Shown piece after piece: positions 46,201 through 58,200 of a stretch of DNA of 64,000 bases. Origin of the DNA: Pelecanus crispus. Its lineage: Eukaryota; Chordata; Aves; Pelecaniformes; Pelecanidae. The notes under the pieces are model-generated. The model ran no database searches and had not been told where the DNA came from. It was given only the letters and a program-made list of their open reading frames with translations. The DNA is taken from assembly GCF_030463565.1 (NCBI RefSeq), contig NC_134660.1:1910001-1974000 (forward strand), written 5' to 3'. A program made the position numbers and the translations under genes. Each line of letters starts with the position of its first letter. The first letter of the stretch is position 1.

Positions 46201-49200
46201 ACTTTTAATGATCCAATTGCTGGTGTCCAGCAGATTAGAAGAGGGGGCTCAGGGAAGGGGAGATGGCGGTGGGGGGAGCAAGAGGAGCTGTGCACAACCC
46301 TTTTTGGCAGCGAGAGATCCTGTTTGGTTTCTCCTGCGCTGGGGAGCTCGAAGGGAGATTGTGTCGCCGCCGGCACGCCCCCCGATGCAGCCGCGCTCCC
46401 CCCGCCGCAGGCCTGGCCTGCTCCATGCCCACATGCCAAGCCCCAGCTGCTCAGTCCTGCATGGGGAGAGTTTGTTTTCCGTGAAGTTTGTTGCCGGGGG
46501 CAGGTTCACGTTGCCTGCAGACTGCAGCTCACCCCGCCAGCCAGCCTGCTGCAGGGAGCGCCGAGCGGCTGCAAGGTAGGGCTCGGCTTTTGCTTGCAAA
46601 GATGGGATGGGGGTGTTGAAAGGTTTCCTGCTCTCGAAGTGCATCCTCCCTCCCTCCTTCCCTCCTCTTCTTCCTCCTCCCCTGACTCCTGCTTCATGGC
46701 ACAGCCAGGCAGGTCTCTGTGGGCAGGCTGGGCTGTTGGCAGTGGCTGTGTTGTCTGCGAAGTTTCCTGGAAGGAGCGTTTGCAGAGGAGACTGCCTGTG
46801 TGCCAGGGAAATGAAATGCTGGAGACAGAAAAGCCAGGTGGGGAGAGAGCACTTGAGAGGCAGGGGAGAGTGCTGCTTCCCCCCTGTCCCCTTGCCCTCC
46901 CCTCCCTTTGCGCCCTGCGGCTCCTGCAGGAAGCATTCGGAGCCTTCCTGTTCCTGGAGAGAACCCACATGTTTAAAAGCTGGGGAACGCCCCGGGTTGT
47001 CTGAGGGCCTGTCAACACAGGCAAGATAGCCAGGAGTGGCTGAGCACCCTGACCGTCTCAGTGCCGCGCTCTCTGCGGGCAGCCGAAGTAACCTTCCCAC
47101 CAGTGCCTTGGTCTGGGGGCAGCCTGACCCACCTGCAAAATGTCCATGGCCTAACGGGAGTTAATTGTCCTGCCCATTCGAGACAGGGCACTGCATTTCT
47201 CCAGGCATATTGAAGAAAGTGTCAGACCCTGTTGCCCTTCCGAGTACCCAAAAGCATTAGAGAGTAACTGGAGGGTGGGAGGTGGGTACTACTGGGTGTG
47301 CAAAGGCAGTGGGCACTCTGCAAAGCTTTTGGTCTGCTGACTGCAGCCCAGAGAGCTCCTGGGTACCCGGTCCTGTCGTTCTCTGCTCTGCCGGAGCAGG
47401 AGTGACACGGAGAGCCGGGAGAGGAGGTGGTGTGGGAGAGGGAGAAGTGCTTGGTAAGTACAGGGAGGAGCAAGGTGTGCCCACGGGCATGGCCTGGGGC
47501 TGCGTGCAGGGACACCCAGCAGAAGTGCCGCTGAGATCCTCGTCAGGCTGCAGTGGTTCTGGTTTCAATGCAGTCCTTTGAGCAGAGCATGAAGACGGGT
47601 CTCTGTGGGACAGATTTTCTAAATAGTTTTGAGTGCAGTTGCTCAGCACATGTAGTCGGGGCCAGATCTTCAAAAGAGCTCAGTACCCAGTTTAGCTTTT
47701 TGGAAAACCTGACCATTTATTCAAGCATCTAAATGGGAGCTGAGGCATTCTAGAAATCTGGTCCCTATTGTGCAGGCTGGGTTTTTGCTGAACGTGTACA
47801 TATGTACGCAGCCCTATGCGTAACCAGGGCACTGCTCAGTTAGCTGCTGTAGACTCTGTGCTGCTGACAGCAAAGGGAGATTTTTCAGACAGGAGATGGC
47901 CAGGATTTTGAAGCTGGAGGATGTGAGTTTGGTGGTTGCCATCACAATGAAACTGTGGGAGGTTTTATGGTTTGCTGTGGTGACAGTCAGGACATTTCTG
48001 CTTTTCCCCTCGCATGTGCACGTGTGTATGTGCATGCATGTAGGTGTGTAGGTTCATTGTCGTTAGCCAAAGTGGCTTGGCTCTGCCTTGTCTCAACCAT
48101 GATACGTGAAATTAAATCATTACAGTGCTGCCTCGCTGGCATTTGCAGCATTGTATCTTATTCCCTCCTGTTGCAACTTCATGACTGAAAAGCATTTGGG
48201 ATTCAAGGTCTGAAAATGAAAGAATAAGCTTTGCGGTATTCAGAAAGTTTAAGGACCAGGGTCTGTGCGGTTATTTGGCAAAATGTATTGTAATGAGGTG
48301 TCTGGCTCCTGTTTTCCGTTTCTGGCTTCCGTGAGCGGCACTGGCAGCATCTGCAAGTAGGCGAGCGTGTGTCCAGGTGGGGTGGGGATCCCTGACTTTT
48401 CCTTCTGCATTTTTGGATGACTTTCTGTGGGATCTGAGCAAGTTCTCTCATCCCATGTGCCCTGGTTTCCACATTTGTAAAATGAGATGTAGATATTAAA
48501 AACCTCTCTTCAGGTCGTTGAAACTCTCTGCTGTGCGCTATTAAGTGAGTGCAAATTGTTACTGCTACTGGAATAACGAACGCTGATGTGCACGTGGTCT
48601 ATGACAAGCTGCTGAACTAACTGGGCCACAGTTTCCCCATCTTCCTGCCCTAGAAGACCCATGAGACTTAGACAGAGTTTATAGCATGAGAAGCCCCCAT
48701 TTAAAACATTATGAGATTTAGTAAAGATCTAATTTTGTTTTTCGGCACTTAGTCTGTAGAAATCACATTTTCAAGCTTTCCTTGTTCACTGCCAAAGCTG
48801 GAAATGTGTATTAAAGAAAGGGAAGAAAGGAAGACAGAGATTCTGGTAAAATACTGTAGCGCTAGGAACAGAGGCTTTAACAGATATGCCAAATGCTGGG
48901 AGTCTTGTGATAAAGTGATGGATATTGGCAGCGTTGGTTGGGCACTCAGCAAGTGCAGTGAAGCTCTAGGCTGGATTTGCTTCCTTTTTTCACCAGCTCA
49001 TCCCAGTGAAAGCTTTCGTGGCGTCATGGCAGGCTTATGCTGGCAGGGTGACTGGTAGCATGGGCCTCCTTTTCGAGTGCGTTGGAAATTCAGCCAAACC
49101 CACACTGGAAGGCGCTGATTTCTGGAGCACTTTTGCTTCACCTCTGCTTCACTTCATGCCTGCCTTCTCCAGCCTTTTCCTCCTGCCCTTTCCATCCTCC

Positions 49201-52200
49201 AGCCCCCCTTCCCCCCCCTTCCCATTTAGTGTATTGTTTCTCAAGCTAATTATTCCGCTCTCATCTCTCCCTCCCAAAAACACACAGTGGAGCTCGTGTA
49301 TTTGCTGCAAGTACATCTTCCTCTGACAGCATCCCATCTTTGGCATGTGCTGGCAGCTGTAGCCTCAGGGCTTTGCCTGCATGAGGAAGGAATCAGCGTC
49401 TTTCTGGAGAGTCAATGAATTTCAGTGTGACTCTTCTGTTCTGAACGCACCTTCAATCCAGACTGAGGACTTAGCTTCTAGGATAAAATGCCTGTGTGAG
49501 GGAGTTGTACCGGAATAGGCATTCTTTCCCACAAAAAGGTCTCAAAGACAAGAGGATGGGTTTTTCTAAGCCCTGCATCTCACGCAGGTGTTTATCTGAC
49601 GGCAGGTCTCTTCATCCGCACACCAGTGACCACACTGGGAAGTTTAGAACTCGGCACAAAAGTTTCTGCAGCTTCAGTGAAGAAGGCTGTGTCTTTAGCT
49701 GACATCAGCAGCATGGAAAAGCTCCTGTAGTCAGCTGAGCGTGTTCCCATGGGAGTGTGCAGCTGAGGAAGATGGGGAGGAAGCAGGAGTGTGTGATGAA
49801 GCATGCTCTTCTATCCATCCATCCTGTATGCCAGCTGGCCTGGCCATCCTCAAGCCCCACGGACTTGAGGTCACACAGGCCTACGTTTTCAGTCTTTTCA
49901 CTGAAAACATCCCAGTTTTAGGATAAACATCGATATAGCACTATATAAGAACAGCCTTCTTGGTTACAGTCCGTTCCTCAAGAGAATATAAAATCAGGGC
50001 AGGCAGGACTCAGTGTTTCCCAGACCATGATTTTTCCTTGCTTTGCAATTTGAAGAATCCCATTGCTCTGGGGTTCTAGTGCAAGAAAAAACAGGACGAA
50101 GATATCAAACTAAATAGTCTGTCTCCTGTTAGCAGAGATGGGCCCAGACCAGCTGTCTCTGTTGGGAGGGGAGATGTGGGGGATCTCTAGGTTAGGTTCA
50201 AGCCTAGGTTCCAAGATCTCCACTGACTGATCTCTTTACCTGTGCACGTGCGACACGTGCTGAAATCGAGATTCTCCCATTGACTATACAGGGTGGATCT
50301 GAGAAACCCTTGAAGAAGGCAGAGAGCGAGGGTAAGGGAGCACAGAGTCCCTTTGGGGAAATAGCAAGGGGAAAGCTCAGGTTTCTTGAAATCAGCCAGA
50401 GCTTAAGTCCTTCTCTATCATCTTACCATAAACTGATTTGGGGGCTTCTGTTGATATTCTGCGCTCCAGATGTTGGCTGCAGCTGGGGTAGAGATCATAT
50501 AGTGGGACGCTCCCAGCCAGAAGCTGGGATGTGGGGGAAGGGATACTGGGCTTGTGTGGATGGGTGGAGAAGGAAAGAGGGATATGAACGTGTGGTTGTA
50601 AATCCACCCCTACACACCCTCCTTTCTTTTCCCTTACAACTGCTCTTCTCAGCAGAGGAAAAGTTAGCCTTCCAGTACTCTCTGATTTCTTTTGCAGAGT
50701 CGGAAGGACAAAGAAAGACCTAAACAGAAGCACAAAAAACGACCGGAGTCTCCCACCAGCCTTACCCCATCCTCGGTGCCCGTCGCTGCAGAGAAGGTAC
50801 CAAAGCCCCAGGATGCGAGCGTGTGAATGCAGGGTGGGAGGGAGGGCAACGGGAAACCATCGACACTGGCTTTCCTAGGAACTGGGGAGGATGGGGCAGA
50901 AGAGCAGAGAAAGGGCTTTTGTCCATTTATTTTGATTCTTGATTCATCACATTCTCGCTCTCTCTGCCTGACTCCCCACCTCGACACCCACCTTGGGAAT
51001 TTAACACAGCAGCTGTCTTGATTTCTGTCAGCACTGATGACACAATCATGGAGCTAAACTCCCAAGAGATTGAGCTGTAAGTGCCAGCCTGTTTTGCAGC
51101 AGATGTTCAGATTTGAAGCTCTCGCGGAATAGATAAATATCCATGCTTTGGCCTTTTCTGCTGCCACATTGTAAACAGCTCAGGCAGGTGGATAAGCAAG
51201 GCAAGGCTTGTGGGAGGAGGTGTTATCCTTTATTAGACAAACTGATGTAGCTGAGGGGAAGACAAACCCAGACAATCTTAGAAGCACATAAGATCTTCCA
51301 GGTGCATAATGGAGGTAGCTTTTCTGTGTGAGACAATGGGAGGTTGGTTTCTATTTAGTTCCTAATATTCAGGAAAATTCAGGCAGAGGAGCACAGTGTG
51401 GTGGCCTGTTTTGCTCCTGAGGCGTAGAGGCAGTCCAGTTCCCTGCTGGGAAGGTGGCGTTTGTGTGCGTTTGTCTTCTCAGTGCCCAGGCCTTGTGGGG
51501 CACAGTTGGGATGTCAGTGTATTTCTGCTGTTCACTGCTGAAATCGTGCTGCTGACAGGGACTCTTGCACCTGGCTGAAAATCAGGATAGCCCTGAGCTT
51601 TCTGTAATTCGTGCCAGCCCCAAACTCCTGTAGTGCAGAATAGCCACAGTGGAACTTGCCTCGAGCTTGCATGCAATAAGGTGAAGGCCAAGTTTGCAGT
51701 TGTTCGGGGTCAGGAAACAAGTGAGGTTACTCCAGCGCCTGGACCTCTGGAGTTGTACTCTCCTCTCTGTAGTGGGAATGTAAATTAATGCAAGTCCTTA
51801 GCAGGGCTGTTCTGGTGTAAGTGAGAGTAGGACTAGGGCCAAGCTCCTGCTAGAACAAATAAACAACATGTCCCAGGAATGTCCTTTTGTGCACAGAAAT
51901 GCTACTTGGAAAGGCTTCGGTGTCCTTTACATGGCAGGACTGCCTTGTGAAAATGAAAATTCACAGGCTAGCAGTGTCTGCATATGTGACAAGCACTGCA
52001 GGGGCAGTCTGGAAGAGCGAAAGCTCCTGCCAGTCAGCACAGGGTTGCTTTGGGTGAGGACTGAAGAGGATTTTCTATGTTCTGTGTGAGGCCAAGCCTG
52101 GAAGCAGGGAGCGGATGTAGGTCAGAGCTGAAACAGCAAGGCTGGTCTCATGGTTCTCAGGCTGGGAGAAGCAGAAAGTTACAGCGGGACAGAGTGGAAG

Positions 52201-55200
52201 AACAGCCTCTGAGCTGCAATCACTCTTGATTTAGCTGTGCTCATGTTAGAGCGGCTCAGCTCTGGCTTTTGGGAACAGCAGATTCACCCAGTTAATGGAG
52301 CTGTCGGGAACTGATGGCCTAAGATTATTTTCAAGCTGAACTGAAATCCAAAACCTGACTCTTGGCCAGCTAGAGCGGTTGTTAGACAATTACCCAGTGT
52401 CTCCTCCAAAGCCCTGCCAGACCTTATAAATAAGGAGGGAAGGGTGCAATTCAGTTTTATAGGCAGCTTTCAACTCTTTGTAAGCTAAAATTCAGGAGAT
52501 CCTAATTACTGTAGCTGTACTTGAGTGACAGGGTTTTAGTGTTTCCCTAAGGAGTTGTTATTAATCCTCATAACAGAGAGTGTATTTCCCTTGCTTTTTT
52601 GTGCATAGATCCCAAAGTATTGTTCAAACTCTGTTACCAAAGGTACTCACTCCAAATCAAATGTAAGCTGCTCAGCAGCCTGCTGCAGCCCTGCACAAAC
52701 CCCTCGGGGTGGTTGTATGAGGCTTTCTGGATAGTTGCACCAGCGTAACATTGCACAGGCTAGACTGATGTAAAACCTTGAGACACATTAATGTAGCATG
52801 TCCAAGCAGGTTTCCTCTTGGAAGCCAAAACCATCTTTGTCCTTTCTGGGTCTTAGATTAGTACAGCTCATCCCAGTAGAGTGGGGAGTGGGTAGGGTAG
52901 ATGCAGCAAACCAAAAGGTGATGTTCACGGTGTGACTATGCAGAAGAGCATTGCTAGTCCCTGCTGTGCCATGGTTAGAGTCTGAAGAGAGCTGAGGTCT
53001 CCTCCTCTCCTCACCACTTGCATGATCTTGGGCAAATAATTTATCGCCTCCACGGTCTTCTCTAAGTTACCCAATGAACCAGAGCATAAACTCCCCAGGG
53101 ATAATCCCTGCCGGTGACACAGCCCCCAGTCTTTCGTGGGGAGCAGCTGGGTGAGAGCAGATCTCAATGACCTGCAGCAGTGAGGGCAGATGGTCGTGTC
53201 CAGGCTCCTGGGAGAAGGACATGGGCCCGGAGGAGCCATGCGGAGCCGTGGGAGACTGGTGCAGCCCTTGATGTTTGCACCAGACCCATGCTGCCAGCTC
53301 ACCGTGCAGCTCGCGCCGTAGCCAAAGTGGCACCACGTACAGTCCCAGGCTCCCATCCCAGTGCACAGGCTGTGCTGGAGCAAGGGTTGGACTGGAGGCA
53401 CTGAGCATCACCAGTGTTTTGGAGCCAGCAATGAGGAGCAGGAGCATCAGTCTGATGAACCGGCAGAAGGGCCTTGGCACCACTTGCTCCTCGGGCACTG
53501 GGACGGCGGGCAGACTGTAGCATGGCACCAGCCACCAGGCCATGGAGAGGTGTTACTGGTACCTGAAGCCATGCTCCAGTCTGCTCCCAGTTTGCTCAGC
53601 CCAAAAGGAGCCTGGGGCAACAGACATCTGAGCCCCAGCATCTGATGTTGCTACCAAAGTCCTTTGAAACTTTCTGCAACCCTTTAATAATGGATTTTCA
53701 GAGCTGTATAGAAAATCGGTAGGCCTTTTCAGGCTACTTCAGGTTAGGCTGACAGCAGTGGAACTATGTTTCCTTGCTTTGGAGGAGCAGTGGTGTATCC
53801 CACTTCCTTGTTCCCTCAGGCAGCCTGGCCTCTTGGTCCTTCAATTTTGCAATCCAGATTTATTTTTCCATTCCAATTTTCACCTAATACGTCGTCCACC
53901 CTGTGCTCCCCTCTTGAACCATTTAGTTATGAAGAAGATCCTTTGATGTGGTTTCAGTCTTCCTCTTGAAATCAGTTGTGCCAGACCTCTGACTTCTGCC
54001 AGATTTTTGAACATCTCACTGAGTGCTTCCCTGTGTCTTCTAGGAATCTAAACACCGTTAATATCTGACACTTGGCCTCTACCAGGCCTCCGTGTCCTGT
54101 CTGTGCAGTGACAAGCTCTCACTGCCTCTCTCCGGTTTGGGGGATAAACATACCGAAAACACAGCGGTGGCCTCAGCTCTCATCTACACCGGAAAGTGAA
54201 ACTAGGGTGTGAATTCACAGCATGCAAATGACTCTTCATAACACCTCTTCCGAGCTCTCCTCCTGCCTCTGAAAAGTGTCTTTGGGCCATTTTCATTGCT
54301 CTCAAAGAGGGGCAGGAGACCTTGCTCCTGGGGCACAGGAATGTCCCTTCCAGAGAGCACGCAGAGCAGCTGACCTGCCGAAAATCCCCCGTGGTGCTCT
54401 AGGGCTAGGGCTTTTGGGTGGATTGGGATTGTAGAGAGTGCGTTTGTGCTGGATATAGGCTCTCGTTCATTATCATGCTGGCTACTCGGAGCTCCTACAG
54501 ACTTTCTGGGGAGTGGGAAGGAGGCAGAAAACATCCCCTCTGTGTAATAGTTTCTGGCTATAATAGTTTCTGGCTGTTTCATGTGGTCTATCCAAAAATG
54601 CCAAAATGCTGCCAACGAGTAACGCTTTTGAATGGCCTGTAGGAAAGATGGCGTTCACGGAGCAGGCCTTGGGCAGAGGAGGGTTTCTCGCCAGGGGAGG
54701 AGCAATGAGCCTCACCAGTAAGTCTTGGCAGGCAGGGCTGCTCCGTCTCTGTAGCCGCACACCACCAGACAAATTCAGGAGGCAGTTTCTGTGCTCAGGA
54801 TCTCTCCATGTAGCTGGTGCCTGGTTCTGGCGATGGGGTTAGCGAGCAGCCAAACAGCAAGCAGCATGCCGCTCCCCTCCCCCTGCAAATGTCCCTGGGG
54901 AGCCGTCCTGCTGCTCTCTGTTGCACTTGCAGTAAATCTGCAGGATTGCAAGCCACCCCAGCTGCCTTCTTCTGCCAGCTGCAGACATCATGATCACTTG
55001 TTGACACACACTCACACATGCTACGTGTTTTGGGCTGCAACATCTGGCTTGCTCTGGGTTTTGTAATCCAAGCCGTGGATGCCAAGGCTTCCCCGCACCC
55101 ACCCTCTCCTGGTCAGGTGCTGGAGAGAGAGCGATCACAGATGCCACCGGAGGCAGGGAGACTTTCCAGGTTTCCCACTGTTATTTGAGCTCTCGGCATC

Positions 55201-58200
55201 TACCCAGGAGCTGCCTGGAGCTGACAGATCCTGGGAACTTCTGCACTGTGCCTGGCTCGGGCAAATTCACAGTCGCTGTGATGGGGTAGGGGCTTGATTA
55301 CCCCTGCTAATCAAAGCATGTCTCAGCATGGATATTTGTGGTAAGAATCCCTGAGCCTTTTAGCATCCCTTATCCTGACATGAGTGGGAATTTGCTAGTG
55401 ACAGCAGGGACTTAAAAATACGGTCTTCAGCCCATCTGTTTCTCCTATCCCTACCTACAAAGAACAGCAGCACGGTGCTGCCTGATCTCGAGGTTGAGGG
55501 GAAGGACGTGGTGAAGGTTGCGAGTGGCTCGGAGACAGAGGTGCCGTCGCTTGTGTGAGCGCTTTGGCCCAGAGCTCCTGACGGAACTCATCTGACCTCT
55601 AACCACTGATCCAGCGTGGAAAGGCAGCTGATGCTCACAGCCTGCCTGGGTGGCTGCTTCAGCACATCGCCCTGTGGCGCGTGGGCTGGAGGAGCTCCTG
55701 TTCTCGTCACGTTGTTCCTCATTCGTGTCCTCCCTCTTTCCCCTCACCAGTAGTTTAATCCAGGGCAAAGCCGCTCTGTGTTTCCGACGCGGCGCCAGCC
55801 TCCCCCACCCCTTCTGTATTTCGTCAGTGGTTCCCTCTAGGAGCTCATCCTGCCAATCAGGAGGCAAAGAGGTGCTCTTCTGATTTCCCGTAAATAAATT
55901 AATGAATGAAGAGCTTGGGTGCTGCACAGTGTCACAGAGAGGCCAGGAAACAGGTACAGCCCCTCGGGCGACAGCGAGTGCCGGGGGGGAGGAGGTGCGG
56001 GCATGCCTGTGCTTGGGTGCCCTTGCGACTTCGCCTCACTTCTCCTGGCTCCCGGGTTGAGGCAGGAGTTTCCCCATCAGACTGTCACCTCCAGCTGGGG
56101 CAGCAGGTTTATTCTGGTGACATCTTTCACTTGGTTGCTTTAAATAAACCTTCAAAATGTAGCTGCTGTCTCATTTTGAAAGACAGCTCTCACCTCCTCA
56201 GTGCTTCCCTATTTTTTTTTTTCCTCTGCAGCATGCCTTCCCCCACACACCTGTTCGCAACACACGAAACATTGGTGTTTCTGCACACACACACACACAT
56301 TTCCATGCTGGAGAAAAGCCGATGATCCAGAGATTGAGACCCCTGTTTATGCACAAAGCAAGCAGCAGGCATGCAGGTTTCTCCAGTCCTGCTCCCTCTA
56401 GGCAGCAGCCCTGAGCCGGAGAATCTCCTTCGTTAGGGAGGCGATGGGACTGCAGCCCTCGTTACTGTTATTAACATTGGCATTATGGTAGCAGACCCCT
56501 CCCCTTCAGATGAAGGCCGTGTTGTGCTTGGCAGTCCACGTGTGTCTCCTGGAAGGCTCCACTGCCACACAGAGCTTGCAGGCTCCACAGAGCAAAGTGG
56601 GAAAGAAATAGAGGCACAGAGAGGGGAAGTGATTTAGTGTGGTTTCAGTTTCCCTCTCTTTGCTCCTCAGCTGCAATGCTTGGGCCCTTGCCCCAAATTC
56701 AGGCTCTCTGGAATGGCTGCTAGAGAAGGGCCCTCTGTGGTGAGGAGGGCTTGTGGCGGTACCATACAGATCTGTCTGCCGTGACCTGTTTGGCAAACGA
56801 TATCTAGGATAACGTTTGGCAGGAGGTGGGAAAATCCTGCCCCCGAAATCTCTGGGAGTCTCTCAGGGAGGTCTGGGAGGTCAGCCCAGCCCTACAGGTG
56901 AGTGTCTGTCCATTCGCTGCCTTCGGCTGAGCCAGCTCAGCCTCTCATACCTTCTTTTTTTTTCTTTTCTTTAATTTTGCAATTAAGATTTATTTCCCAG
57001 CTCAGATTTCCCTCTCCCACCCTGCACTAATTCATTACTTGCCCTGCACTCCCTTCCTGACACTCTGGATTTAGAACATATCTTCTCACGTGGTTTCCCC
57101 CTGCCCTTCTGTGGCCTCGTGCACCTTGTGCAGAGCTCCAAAGAGGTGAATTTATGGGGGGAAAATTTGGGGCTTTTGCATTTCTGCTGAGACATGAGCC
57201 ATCTTGTTCCTGCGCCTTCGTGAGCAGTCTCAGGACTTCCCATAGCCCCCAGACACTGCTCTCCTTTCCCTCCCCAGGCAGATGTGGAAAGTCGGAAAGA
57301 TTTTCATGCTCCCTCTGAGCTCGTAAATCAAGAAGGCTTAATCTCCTACATCCAGGAGTCTGTGATGAGAAAATACAGATTCCCCCTCCTCTCCCCCCTA
57401 ATTTCCACCACTCCCTTCCTCCTGTCTTTCATATTCCCGGCACATCTGGTGTGTGTTAGGCTGCCAGCTGTTGCATTGTGCAGAGTGATTAAACCATGTG
57501 GGAGGAATGGGGAAAGATTTTTATCTGGGCATTCATGAGTCTGCATTACAAGCCCTTTTTTCTTTAGCTCTCCCCAAGAAGAGGTCATCTGGAGTCAGGG
57601 ATAGTGGAATGTAAGAAAGGTATTGTGCTTCTCTGTGTCTTCCTTCTATCTGCTCAGTAAGAAATAAAAGGTGTTTGCACTAACGTACAGGTGTTATATT
57701 TTGGGCTATAGCCATCACATTAGAACTATATCTATAATATTGATTGGTTGCAGTAATATCTTGCAAGAAGTGATCTTTGAACACTGCTGGTTTGGCTTTG
57801 AAGTGACTTGAAGGTGAAGGTTTCATATCCTAGCGTGGGTGCCCCGGGGGAATCTGGTTTTCGGTTCATTCCACTCTCCCCCTGCTAAACTCCCACACTT
57901 CTCTCTCTCATCCCAAGCTCCTGGATTTCCTAGCATCTGGCCAGCCTCTTCATCCCCCTTGCTTCCATGTCTCCTGCAGGCTTAGATGGGGTTTGGATAG
58001 CATCTGTTGCTGCATGCTCTGATGCTGCTCTAACAATGTCACTGTGAAATATTTACTGCAGTAGATTTGGAAAGCCCTGGGGCTGGCAGTGGAGGTGCTT
58101 TAGGGAACCCAGGGAAACTCCCATCACAGCACAAGGGTGAGCAGGTTCCCCCAGGTGGAATGACCTTGCTGAGGATAGCACACGTGAGAGATGCAGCTGA

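Larger units (their letters stand above)
41537..50697 (+). other. MLLT6 intron 7 (largest)
   Basis: 9.2 kb. Contains MIR-like relics at about 48415-48580 and 48600-48690, an A run at 44881-44895 and a pyrimidine tract at 46640-46690. Two GC-richer stretches (43.2-44.2 and 45.9-47.1 kb) carry no recognisable protein. It separates the exons of the PZP domain from the rest. Confidence 0.8.
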
